NCBI RefSeq assembly: GCF_037478005.1
Contig: NZ_CP144164.1
Coordinates: 4,948,783-5,012,782, forward strand
Source: Alteromonas sp. M12
GTDB lineage: Bacteria > Pseudomonadota > Gammaproteobacteria > Enterobacterales > Alteromonadaceae
Length of the DNA: 64,000 bases
Direction of reading: 5' to 3'
Part shown: positions 16,365-23,430 of the stretch, piece after piece
Position numbering within the stretch: position 1 is the first letter of the stretch
Layout: every line of letters begins with the position of its first letter
The notes under the pieces: model-generated
Told to the model about the DNA's origin: nothing
The model's input: the letters and a program-made list of their open reading frames with translations, nothing else
Database searches by the model: none
Program-made: the position numbers and the translations under genes

Positions 16365-16898
16365 CTACCAGTTGCCACTGTATTTTTTGTTAGCTTCAGA
16401 AGCTTCAACTTCTAACGGTGCTTTATCGTATCCGAACTCCGCCATATCAGAAAAATGTTGGGTTACGACTTTATCCAAGCTTGCTCTTTCTATCTGCAAC
16501 ACATGCACCAATTCATGAGCTAATTTGGGTCTATTTAACTCAAAGTCTTTGCGAGTGTAAATTGAATACCCGAAAACTTGTGCATTGTTAATTATTCCAT
16601 CACCAATAAGCCCAACAGCTTCTCCAAAAAGCTTTAATGCGAAGTTTTCATAAGGGTAAGGAACTTCGTCAACATAAACAATCCTTACTTTTTCTGGGTG
16701 CACAATCCCTATTTCAGATGCCAGTAGTAACTCTTTTTTATCTAGGGGGACGCCTATATCCAGTCCTTTTCGATCTATTTCATATGCCCAGTCAATGTAC
16801 TGAGGCAACAGGACACCTGTGATAATTTTTTCATAAGAAAGTGCTAATGCAATAATTACGGCTATCAAAGTTAATGATGTAAATTTAACTACTTTCAT
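16365..16898 (-). CDS. Membrane-anchored protein with HELVH zinc-peptidase-like motif
   Basis: 177 residues from the ATG at 16898 (AAGGAAA upstream). One N-terminal membrane helix (FTSLTLIAVIIALALS) is followed by an extracytoplasmic domain. LAHELVHVLQIERAS is an HExxH-type zinc-binding helix followed by a Glu, as in gluzincin-like DUF4157-type domains, which makes a small metallopeptidase possible. A third ligand could be in PLEVEASEANK. The substrate is unknown. It is a single-gene cassette ending in the attC at 16222-16338. Confidence 0.65.
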   Translation of the reverse strand: MKVVKFTSLTLIAVIIALALSYEKIITGVLLPQYIDWAYEIDRKGLDIGVPLDKKELLLASEIGIVHPEKVRIVYVDEVPYPYENFALKLFGEAVGLIGDGIINNAQVFGYSIYTRKDFELNRPKLAHELVHVLQIERASLDKVVTQHFSDMAEFGYDKAPLEVEASEANKKYSGNW

Positions 16899-17066
16899 TT
16901 TATTAAAAATTTCCTTTTTAAAGTTGTAATTTGTAGAAGCTATCAAAAACTTAACGCCGCGTTCACCGACTAGTGCAGTGCAAGGCTTTGATACTCATTG
17001 TGCCTCCTCAATCAGCGTAACTTTTCAACTACTCTGATAGATTACAAAACCAAACGGAGAAGCTCA

Positions 17067-17640
17067 ATGAACTTTTATACTAATACACATCCTTACTATT
17101 GCGGAATAGATTTACACGCACGCTTACTTTACGTTTGCGTTATTGATAATAAAAGTGAGGAGCTTGTACATAAAAAAGTAAAGGACTCACCCAAACAATT
17201 GCTGGCTTTACTAAGCCTTATTTAGGCAATATCGTCGTGGGGGTTGATGTATGCACTGTTGGTATTGGGTAACTGACTTCTGTCGACAACATAATATAGA
17301 TTTCGTATTAGGTCATGCCTTGTATATGAAAGCCATTCATGATCTAGCTATACTCTTGAATAGTGCCTGTGCTGGGTAACCGATGAATGTCTCGGCTCTG
17401 GCATCCTGCTTCGCTCTACCTCCTAAATCCGGTTAGTCGTAGTGCCCCTGCTATCAATACGTTTATTGAAAAAGCAGGCTGAGATGAGATCGCATAAGAG
17501 AGCCGGAGACTGGTACAACTCTATATGTGTTTGCCGTAAGCGATATCCTAACAGTCACAATAACAGATGAAATAAACGGCTTAGCCCAAAGATTTAGATT
17601 GAACTAGAAAATAGATCAAAAGCACACTAGTACCTATTGA
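17067..17640 (+). pseudogene. Decayed IS110-family insertion sequence
   Basis: The frame MNFYTNTHPYYCGIDLHARL, then LLYVCVIDNKSEELVHKKVKDS up to 17225, matches the start of an IS110/IS1111 DEDD transposase. In other frames further pieces follow (VVGVDVCTV; FVLGHALYMKAIH near 17310-17340), so the gene is broken by frameshifts and most of the rest is lost. The tail 17340-17640 is non-coding and could be the remains of the element's guide-RNA end. A truncated attC abuts its right side, suggesting the element inserted in or next to an attC and later decayed. Confidence 0.75.
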
Positions 17641-17667
17641 CTAACTTTAGGCTCATATGTGTTAGCT
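17639..17667 (-). repeat. Truncated attC
   Basis: Cores GACTAAC and GTTAGCT are only 29 bp apart. The missing middle is next to the decayed IS110 element, a likely cause of the deletion. Confidence 0.5.
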
Positions 17668-18118
17668 GTGTATACGCCATAATTTTGATTTATATTTTTC
17701 GGGTATTTCTTGCTGCCATGGATTGTCATATCCAATTGACTCAAGGATATCAAACCATAAATCTCTCTTGCTTTCTGAAAGTTTCGATGCACACCATGGA
17801 CAATTATTTATTGTTAATTGACTGTTGCCGTCTCCGTGAGGAATTGAGTACTCATCAAATATTTCGTTGTACTTTATAGTGGCGTCATGACAGTCTTTTG
17901 AATCTGGGTGTTGAACACAATGAAACTCAGCATACTGAGCCATATGCACACAAGGATAATGGTCTACATCGATTCCCCGCGATTTCAATGTCGCAGTTAA
18001 TGCTGCATCACTACATGCATTGCATGAATAAAAGTGATCTAGAGCCTTCTCTCTGATCACAATCTAGACCCTTGATATCACCCTCGATCCAACATTTTTT
18101 AAATTCACTACAATTCAT
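17662..18118 (-). pseudogene. CPWC zinc-ribbon-like cassette protein, probably frameshifted
   Basis: An uninterrupted 132-residue frame runs from a GTG at 18060 without Shine-Dalgarno. In another frame an ATG at 18118 has AAGGTAG upstream and lies just after the attC core, reading MNCSEFKKCWIEGDIKGLDC and then DQRE. A one-base-type shift near 18050 would join it to KALDHFYSCNACSDAAL. The joined protein would have paired cysteines (CxxxxxxC, CNAC, CPWCASKL), i.e. zinc ribbons. The end NNCPWCASKLSESKRDLWF is related to the NKLPDTPF part of the 25331 gene. Function unknown; DNA or metal binding is a guess. Confidence 0.6.
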
Positions 18119-18131
18119 GACTACCTTGTAC

Positions 18132-18247
18132 ACCTAACTTCCCACTAAGGGGCAATAATACATGGGCGAAAATTAGGAACTAAGTGACGCACCCCATGTG
18201 ATAGATGTGATAGCCTCCCAGCGAGAGCCTTGAATGGTTTGTTATTC
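18132..18247 (-). repeat. attC site
   Basis: Cores ACCTAAC and GTTATTC, 116 bp. Nearly the same sequence as the attC at 24796-24911 over most of its length (TTCCCACTAAGGGGC, AAAATTAGGAAC, GAGAGCCTTGA). Confidence 0.8.
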
Positions 18248-18695
18248 ACGATTTAACTAACCTAGTGACTTTAGCTAAACCATAACCTAATGCGCCAGCA
18301 ACGGCACTAAGCCAAATGGCATGAATAGGAATAAAGATAATAGCTAATGCCGAAGTAGATGAGGTGTGTTCAGACGTAAAATGCGAATGCTGCATATCCC
18401 AGTAACCCCAAAAATGGAAAAAAGAGATAGTGGCAAGTGAGCAGTAAAGCGCGATTTTTCCGATTGTAGAACTTCTAAGGCTAGTTAAAAGAGCAACCAA
18501 AGAAAGCACTATATAGGGAACAATTCTGAAGACAGTTGAAAACAAAAAACTATCTAAAGTGAAATATTGGGTGGCACGTTCAAAGCCTAGTTGAAGATCG
18601 TATCCGCCGACAATAACAGCTAATAGCCATTCAACTGTTGTCTCATTTATCAAGAGAAAAGACAGAAACAATAAAGTCCAAAATAACCATTTCAT
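18246..18695 (-). CDS. Membrane protein of unknown function (cassette gene)
   Basis: 149 residues with about four membrane helices (about 3-30, 50-72, 78-98, 115-140). A His-rich periplasmic or cytosolic loop (WDMQHSHFTSEHTSS) could bind metal, but this is speculative. It follows the second ORF-less cassette and ends in the attC at 18132-18247. Confidence 0.65.
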   Translation of the reverse strand: MKWLFWTLLFLSFLLINETTVEWLLAVIVGGYDLQLGFERATQYFTLDSFLFSTVFRIVPYIVLSLVALLTSLRSSTIGKIALYCSLATISFFHFWGYWDMQHSHFTSEHTSSTSALAIIFIPIHAIWLSAVAGALGYGLAKVTRLVKS

Positions 18696-18840
18696 ACCGA
18701 ATTCCTTTTCGTGCTTACCGTTTCAGATAAGCGGCGCAAGCTTGCTGGCTATACTTGGCGAAGCATGAGCCTCAGCCAGCGAATTTGTGTCCGCAACATA
18801 CGTTTGCTATTGCGATTCAATATCACGGATTTGCCGCCAC
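18696..18840. repeat. Degenerate attC region
   Basis: The stretch GCGGCGCAAGCTTGCTGGCTATACTTGGCGAAGC and following bases have the paired arms and the GTGTCC loop of local attC sites, but both outer cores (GTTTCAG; GCTATTG) are decayed. It separates a membrane-protein cassette from the ORF-less cassette. Confidence 0.4.
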
Positions 18841-19083
18841 AAGCAATTAGCACAACAACGTTGGTAAAAATAACCACCCTAGACTAAACCAAATTGCCAG
18901 AATATTACAACTATTGATGAAGGTATATTGAACCGGTTTGGAGACAACCATTTTAGATGTAAGTATTTGAAGTTGATAAAACGGTTAACCAATTACGGAA
19001 AAAAACGGTTGTTGACTCGCAGAATTACGGAAAGGCCCAGCCTATGTGCTAAACAATATAATTAAAGGCTTACGCGCTATAAC
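18841..19083 (-). other. ORF-less cassette, copy 2 of a duplicated family
   Basis: About 240 bp with no coding frame, colinear along its length with 8371-8614 (shared AAGCnATTAG start, CCCTAGACTAAACCAAA, GATGAAGG, ATTTGAA blocks and the CnATAAC end). The two copies are clearly related but diverged, with the strongest identity in the first 80 bp, the side nearest the downstream gene on the minus strand. Confidence 0.6.
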
Positions 19084-19172
19084 TTTAAGCTAAGCACTAC
19101 AGTTGCCTGAGGCATAATGGCGAAGCCGCCCTGTGTGTTTACGTCACAGCGAACGCAGTGAATGCGTTAATT
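19077..19172 (-). repeat. attC site
   Basis: Cores CTATAAC and GTTAATT, 96 bp, with arms TGAGGCATAATGGCGAAGCC and a GTCACAGCGAACGCAGTG loop. The stop of the next gene lies in the core. Confidence 0.7.
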
Positions 19173-19715
19173 AGCTTGTGATATATTTGCACCCTTTATA
19201 TCAATAAGTTGTTGGATTACATCAGGTAATTTTTGGAATGCATTATTAGCATACGCAATCACGAAATATTCACCTCTCATTTGATTAAAGCCTAATATTT
19301 TATTTGAGTTGGCTACATTACGAAAATGAGTCTCAACGTCTAATTGAGAAATCTTTAATTCAATTGAAATACCATAAACACCACCGTAAAGCTTTTCTCG
19401 TTTGATATTGCCGACATTTTCCCAACTTACATCAAGGGATGCAGATTCATCACTTGAAGGGGATGAAGGGAAATGTATTCCGTTATCATCAGCTGTGAAA
19501 TATACCCAGCCTTTCCAATTTGATGGCTTGAGCGATACAAATAAAAAAGCCAAGCCTAAAAACACGAAAGTATACTTTAATACCCATAGGGAATTATCCG
19601 ACCAGCCTTCATAAGTAACATAAGCTATTAAAAGTGCTCCGGATATTAGAGCGTAAACTGAGCATATTAACTTAGCGCCCCATGATGGTGTTTCGTATTT
19701 AAAGGTTCGATTCAT
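19167..19715 (-). CDS. Two-helix membrane protein with C-terminal soluble domain
   Basis: 182 residues: two membrane helices (about 15-35 and 45-63) then a soluble region with alternating beta strands (GWVYFTADDNGIHFP, VSWENVGNIKREKLYGGVYGISIEL). The arrangement resembles bacterial PH-like or YcxB-like proteins, but I cannot be specific. Single-gene cassette; unknown function. Confidence 0.65.
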   Translation of the reverse strand: MNRTFKYETPSWGAKLICSVYALISGALLIAYVTYEGWSDNSLWVLKYTFVFLGLAFLFVSLKPSNWKGWVYFTADDNGIHFPSSPSSDESASLDVSWENVGNIKREKLYGGVYGISIELKISQLDVETHFRNVANSNKILGFNQMRGEYFVIAYANNAFQKLPDVIQQLIDIKGANISQAN

Positions 19716-19723
19716 TTATAGGT

Positions 19724-19811
19724 CACACCAATGCAAGATAGGCATATCGCCGCCATAATTTGCCGATTGAAGCCCAGCGTAAAGCGGTCATATTGATGGC
19801 TTTATTATAAC
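19724..19811 (-). repeat. Degenerate attC
   Basis: Only the arms (GGCATATCGCCGCC / GCGGTCATATTGATGGC) pair loosely. The cores are decayed. It is placed here because it fills the gap between two cassette genes. Confidence 0.3.
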
Positions 19812-20287
19812 TTTTTACCCGCATTTGGCTCACTGATATTCCCAATGTCTACAAGGTTCCATGGCATATTCTTTTGACGATAAATCCGTTTATTCAGCTT
19901 TGGATAGTCACCAACATCATGCTCCAAACGCTGACCAATTACGATACATTTTAAAAGACAATTGCCGTTATTGCGCAGAGCGTGAGCCTCACCACCCGCA
20001 CGATAACCGATAAAATCACCGGGTTTTACTGTATATTTTTCATGGCCTATTTGCGCTTCGGCTGTACCTTCGAGTACATAAACGCATTCATCTTCATGGT
20101 AGTGTTTATGAAACTCTGTAGATTCGTGGCCGGGTTGAATTTCGATAATGTGAAAGCCGAATCCAGTTAGGCCTGTAAGATCGCCCAGTGACTTATTAAT
20201 TCTTTTGGCGTTCTCATTAAGGAAATGGGTTTTCGAAATACCTTCAAGCTCTTCTATTTCTTCCTTAGTAACTAGATATTTATCCAT
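19805..20287 (-). CDS. Cupin-domain protein
   Basis: 160 residues from the ATG at 20287 (GGAGAGAG upstream). Cupin motif 1 is seen as FHKHYHEDECVYVLEG (metal ligands His, His, Glu) and motif 2 as PGDFIGYRAGGEAHALRN (His). A short N-terminal helix precedes it and a basic tail follows. Such single-cupin proteins bind a divalent metal and may be dioxygenases, isomerases or sugar-binding proteins; the substrate is unknown. Single-gene cassette ending near a decayed attC. Confidence 0.85.
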   Translation of the reverse strand: MDKYLVTKEEIEELEGISKTHFLNENAKRINKSLGDLTGLTGFGFHIIEIQPGHESTEFHKHYHEDECVYVLEGTAEAQIGHEKYTVKPGDFIGYRAGGEAHALRNNGNCLLKCIVIGQRLEHDVGDYPKLNKRIYRQKNMPWNLVDIGNISEPNAGKKL

Positions 20288-20304
20288 TACTCTCTCCAGA
20301 GTCA

Positions 20305-20412
20305 TACCAACTTTTCAATAACGGGCGCAGGCACGTGGGGTATAATGGCGAAACCGCCCCGCGTGTATGCGTCCCAATGAGCGCAGTGAGTACGTTTATT
20401 GAGTTGTTAAAC
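20305..20412 (-). repeat. attC site
   Basis: Cores TACCAAC and GTTAAAC, 108 bp. Outer arms CTTTTCAATAACGGGCG and ...CGTTTATTGAGTTG pair. Confidence 0.7.
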
Positions 20413-20414
20413 GT

Positions 20415-20720
20415 TTACTCGAAAATAGGACGAAAGAAGCTTCTGTCGTAACTTAAAATACACCTGGTATCTTCTGCATATTTAAATGCACTGATACATT
20501 CTTCATCCGCAAGTGATTTAACTCGGTATTCTTCGTACTCAGCCAAGCTAGGAAAAGAAAATAAGGCTAAGGCTTTGTTGTTAGCCCCCTCTGAAGGAAG
20601 AAAATATCCGTGATGAGTTCCACCAAATTTATTTACTAACGGTATCCAAAGTTTAGCGTAATGCTCAAATTCTTTAGCTTTATAGGGGTCAATTACGTAA
20701 TTGAGATAACAAGTGACCAA
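20415..20720 (-). CDS. NIPSNAP family protein
   Basis: 101 residues. The pattern VTCYLNYVIDPYKAKEFEHYAKLW ... FGGTHHGYFLPSEGANNKALALFSFPSLAEYEEYR matches the ferredoxin-like NIPSNAP domain at its normal length. The biochemical role of bacterial members is unclear. It is a complete single-gene cassette between attC sites at 20305 and 20743. Confidence 0.85.
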   Translation of the reverse strand: MVTCYLNYVIDPYKAKEFEHYAKLWIPLVNKFGGTHHGYFLPSEGANNKALALFSFPSLAEYEEYRVKSLADEECISAFKYAEDTRCILSYDRSFFRPIFE

Positions 20721-20742
20721 GTGAATTACTCCATGTATTTGT

Positions 20743-20789
20743 GATTAACGAATAACTTTACATTGTCCCTCTGGCTGGCTTTGTTAGGT
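20743..20789 (-). repeat. Short attC
   Basis: Cores GATTAAC and GTTAGGT only 47 bp apart, below the usual minimum. Either a truncated attC or a very compact one. It ends the toxin-antitoxin cassette. Confidence 0.5.
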
Positions 20790-21161
20790 GATTTTAAATT
20801 TACGTAGCTCTTCATAGCTATTTAGAACTTTGTCGATTGCTCTCTTTACATCGTAGTTTTCATCAAAGACTTCATCATGGTAAATGCGGTAAAATGATCC
20901 GCCGTCACCTTCATTGATGTTGATGAAATACGGATCGCCAGTGCCTGACTGGCACCCCGCAACGGGAATATAACCTGAAGATTTGACGCCGATGCCGGGA
21001 TAACAGTTATTTGCTTCATCTTCTGACATCGCATCATTAAAAATGTAGATATCAACACCCTCATCGTCTATTTCAGATAGATCCGCGCTAGCAGGAATAT
21101 GTATTTCTTTTTTCTCAATTTCCGCTGAATCTATGAAGTCCTTCCAATACTTCGGGAGCAT
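20784..21161 (-). CDS. SMI1/KNR4 (SUKH)-like protein in the toxin-antitoxin cassette
   Basis: 125 residues. The segment SGYIPVAGCQSGTGDPYFININ followed by SFYRIYHDEVFDENYD is the hallmark of the SUKH/SMI1-KNR4 superfamily, many of which are immunity proteins against toxins. The start lies 11 bp after the yoeB stop with no attC between, so it travels with the toxin-antitoxin pair. Whether it acts with it, or is the remainder of an independent immunity cassette fused by attC loss, is unknown. Confidence 0.7.
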   Translation of the reverse strand: MLPKYWKDFIDSAEIEKKEIHIPASADLSEIDDEGVDIYIFNDAMSEDEANNCYPGIGVKSSGYIPVAGCQSGTGDPYFININEGDGGSFYRIYHDEVFDENYDVKRAIDKVLNSYEELRKFKIT

Positions 21162-21172
21162 CTATTCACCTA

Positions 21173-21439
21173 CTAGTAATGGTAACGACACGAGATAACC
21201 GTAATTGCGGTATCGTCCACGGCATATACCAAACGGTTGGTGTCATCTATTCTGCGGGACCAGAAACCTGAAAGATTTTCTTTAAGAGGTTCCGGTTTTC
21301 CAATTCCATCAAATGGAGAACGCATAACATCCGAAATTAACTTATTGATACGTTTCAAGGTTTTCTTGTCTTGAGTCTGCCAATAAACGTAACTATTCCA
21401 AGCTTCATCAGTCCATGATAACAACCTGTTACTCATCAA
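21173..21439 (-). CDS. yoeB: YoeB-type toxin (ribosome-dependent mRNA interferase)
   Basis: 88 residues, normal YoeB length. The conserved parts are all present: LSWTDEAWNSYVYWQ, the RINKLISDV helix, DGIGKPEPLKENLSGFWSRRIDDTNRLVY with catalytic Glu and Arg, and the C-terminal SCRYHY with the catalytic His-Tyr. The toxin cuts mRNA on the ribosome and is neutralised by YefM. Its start overlaps the yefM stop by 11 bp. It appears intact. Toxin-antitoxin pairs are common in large integrons, where they are thought to stabilise arrays. Confidence 0.93.
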   Translation of the reverse strand: MMSNRLLSWTDEAWNSYVYWQTQDKKTLKRINKLISDVMRSPFDGIGKPEPLKENLSGFWSRRIDDTNRLVYAVDDTAITVISCRYHY

Positions 21440-21683
21440 TAAGTTCTCGCTGGATCGTTTTTGCCGCTTTAAACTGTGCTATTGAACGATTTAAGTGTTC
21501 AGCGTTCACTGGAGAACGAAGTAGATGAACGGTTTCCATAAGGCTGTTGTAGTAATCTAATGACATTACAACAGCATCCTCAGAGTCACGACGAGTGATT
21601 ACTGTTGTATCTGCATCGTTGATTACATTGTCCAAAACGGCTTTTAGACCATTTCGTGCTTCGGTAAAAGAGACAATTCTCAT
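21429..21683 (-). CDS. yefM: YefM-type antitoxin and operon repressor
   Basis: 84 residues. The Phd/YefM fold is recognised from MRIVSFTEARNGLKAVLDNV, then TTVITRRDSEDAVVMSLDYYNSLMET, and a C-terminal helical toxin-binding tail (AEHLNRSIAQFKAAKTI). With YoeB it should autoregulate by binding palindromes upstream, where TGTACA hexamers occur. A decayed copy of the gene lies at 10520-10636. Confidence 0.93.
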   Translation of the reverse strand: MRIVSFTEARNGLKAVLDNVINDADTTVITRRDSEDAVVMSLDYYNSLMETVHLLRSPVNAEHLNRSIAQFKAAKTIQRELIDE

Positions 21684-21690
21684 TTTGCAC

Positions 21691-21755
21691 CCCTCTTGTA
21701 CATTATATGGGACAAGTTTAGATCGGAAATGAGCACATGTACAGGATGTTGTGCA
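21691..21755 (-). promoter_or_regulatory. Candidate yefM-yoeB promoter/operator
   Basis: Two TGTACA hexamers, the core bound by YefM in E. coli, lie at 21697-21702 and 21738-21743, upstream of the yefM ATG. The first is within CTTGTACATTATATGGGACAAG, a near palindrome. The second is in GCACATGTACAGGATGTTGTGC. Their spacing (41 bp) is wider than in E. coli, so the arrangement is inferred. Confidence 0.5.
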
Positions 21756-21797
21756 TTACTGCGCCGTGGCAGCTAGACACAATGACTCCCTTTGATA

Positions 21798-21883
21798 ATG
21801 CTAGCCTCCGCATTTTCGTGGGTTAGCTAAAAGCCAGTGCCATAATTAGTTTGCTAAAGACTAAATCATTTGGAGGCTAGCAT
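21798..21883. promoter_or_regulatory. 12-bp inverted repeat covering transposase RBS and start codon
   Basis: ATGCTAGCCTCC (21798-21809) is the exact reverse complement of GGAGGCTAGCAT (21872-21883), which contains the Shine-Dalgarno GGAGG and the AT of the start codon. RNA entering from outside would fold and hide the start site; a transcript begun inside would not. It could also be a subterminal IS repeat. Confidence 0.65.
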
Positions 21884-23036
21884 GAACAAACATAGCATAA
21901 TTTTTTTAGCATTGGATACTCACAAAGAATTTAACGAAGTGGCTTATTGCGAAGAGCAACGAGGGGCACAGCCTGTGCATTATGGCAGAATACCGTCGTC
22001 TAAAGTCAGCATGAAAAAACTCATAAGGCAGTTCGAGTCTAAATATCCAGGTGCAACATTACATGTTGTCTATGAAGCAGGACCGTGTGGCTATTGGATT
22101 TATCGTTTGATCACCAGCCTAGGCCACTGTTGTTATGTGGTCGCACCGTCCCTCATTCCTAAAAAGCCGGGTGAACGGATTAAAACGGACAGACGTGATG
22201 CACTCAAACTAGTCAAATTACTCAAATCAGAAGATCTCACGCCTATCTATGTACCCGAGCCAGAAGATGAAGCGGTGCGGGATTTATCTCGCGCACGTGA
22301 AGCGGCGATGAAAGATTTAAAAGAAGCTAAGTACCAACTCAAAGCGTTGTTGCTACGTAATAATATTCGTTATGCAGGCTCCGCCAATTGGTCAAAGAAA
22401 CACTTGCGCTGGTTAACCGAATTGATACTACCCCACCCAGCTCAGCACATCGTTTTGCAAGAACAACTGCAAACCATTGAAGAACGAATACGTCGCTTAG
22501 AACGACTCGACAATGAGTTAACCCACCATGTATTTCAATGGCGATATTATCCTGTGGTAAAAGCAATTCAGGCAATGCGGGGAGTAAGATTACTAGTTGC
22601 AGTAGGCGTAGTCGCTGAACTCGGAGACTTACATCGTTTTGACCACCCCAGAAAACTAATGGCTTACCTCGGTCTGGTTCCCAGTGAACATTCGTCAGGC
22701 GGAAAACGGCATTTAGGGGCCATTACCAAATGCGGTAATGGTCGAGCAAGACGGTTACTCATTGAGGGCGCTCACAGTTATCGATACCCAGCTAATATCT
22801 CGACGGATATTCAATTACGACAGGAAGGCTTACCCAAAGATATCGTCGATATTGCGTGGAAAGCACAACTTCGATTGTGTAAACGCTATCAACGCATGAA
22901 TAAAAAAGGCAAACATTACAATTTAATCATTACTGCAATTGCCCGAGAAATGGCAGCCTACATTTGGGCCATTGCCAAAGAGGTGGTACTCACACCAGTA
23001 AACCCCAAACTAAGATTAAGTCGAGTACCCGCATGA
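21882..23036 (+). CDS. IS110/IS1111-type DEDD transposase
   Basis: 384 residues from the ATG at 21882, GGAGG five bases upstream. The RuvC-like DEDD domain shows LALDTHK (Asp), VYEAGPCG (Glu) and KTDRRDA (two Asp). The C-terminal Transposase_20 domain contains MRGVRLLVAVGVVAELGDL, then GLVPSEHSSGGKRHLGAITKCGN with the catalytic serine. The full length and intact motifs suggest an active enzyme. IS110 enzymes recombine using an element-encoded structured RNA that reads both donor and target, expected downstream in IS1111-group members. Confidence 0.93.
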   Translation: MNKHSIIFLALDTHKEFNEVAYCEEQRGAQPVHYGRIPSSKVSMKKLIRQFESKYPGATLHVVYEAGPCGYWIYRLITSLGHCCYVVAPSLIPKKPGERIKTDRRDALKLVKLLKSEDLTPIYVPEPEDEAVRDLSRAREAAMKDLKEAKYQLKALLLRNNIRYAGSANWSKKHLRWLTELILPHPAQHIVLQEQLQTIEERIRRLERLDNELTHHVFQWRYYPVVKAIQAMRGVRLLVAVGVVAELGDLHRFDHPRKLMAYLGLVPSEHSSGGKRHLGAITKCGNGRARRLLIEGAHSYRYPANISTDIQLRQEGLPKDIVDIAWKAQLRLCKRYQRMNKKGKHYNLIITAIAREMAAYIWAIAKEVVLTPVNPKLRLSRVPA

Positions 23037-23049
23037 TGACAAGTTTTGA

Positions 23050-23276
23050 GTTAACGCATTCGGATCAGGCCGCGGAATGTGGCACAACCTACGAGGGCGT
23101 TATGATGGCAATAATGCTAACCCATTATTGAACCACGAACATAGACTGAAGACAGGTGTCATGGTGGCCGACTAGGTACGGAATAAGTAAGGTAGGCGCT
23201 GTTCATCTAAAGATGAATAATCCACGAATACCAGCATGACAACCGACGACATTACTGCCTCATCCGGTGCGTTAAC
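23050..23276 (+). ncRNA. Candidate guide (bridge/seek) RNA of the IS1111-type element
   Basis: A non-coding segment right after the transposase. GTTAACGCA (23050-23058) pairs perfectly with TGCGTTAAC (23268-23276), and the stem extends through CGGAT/ATCCG and AGG/CCT. Inside, CAATAATG (23109-23116) and CATTATTG (23123-23130) make an 8-bp hairpin whose loop is CTAACC, so GCTAAC, the attC core, is presented. Another hairpin, TTCATC-TAAA-GATGAA, follows. The position and size fit the guide RNA of IS1111-group elements. Expression is not shown. Confidence 0.6.
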
Positions 23277-23354
23277 GCAATTTATTTGAGCAACAAATAT
23301 AGGCTTATAAAGGTTTAGGCAAGATCGTTACGTTTTAATTGACATGGGGAGTCA
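23277..23354. other. Right flank of the IS110 element
   Basis: No gene. A+T-rich sequence between the closing stem of the candidate RNA and the attC core. The element's right end should lie here. The sequence GAGTCATACCAAC at 23349-23361 recurs next to the attC at 20305. Confidence 0.4.
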
Positions 23355-23430
23355 TACCAACGCCTAACTTTGGAGCCCATGTGTTTGTGTCCCAGCGAAC
23401 GCAGTGAGCGCCAACAGTTGTTTGTTAGGC
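23355..23430 (-). repeat. attC site next to the IS110 element
   Basis: GCCTAAC (23362-23368) and GTTAGGC (23424-23430) are exact complements. A further TACCAAC precedes the first. The central loop is GTGTCCCAGCGAACGCAGTG. Confidence 0.75.

Larger units (their letters stand above)
21798..23276 (+). mobile_element. IS110 family (IS1111 group) insertion sequence, limits approximate
   Basis: One DEDD transposase gene with a short left and a long (about 240-300 bp) right non-coding end, which is the IS1111-group layout. The right side comes close to an attC core at 23355-23368. IS1111-group elements that target attC sites are known. Members of IS110 make no target duplication, so exact ends cannot be set from the sequence alone; the true element probably extends somewhat beyond the limits given. 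Confidence 0.75.

Noticed and set aside
16998..17225. Intact 75-residue protein
   Set aside because: It is the 5' fragment of a frameshifted IS110 transposase; further pieces continue in other frames.
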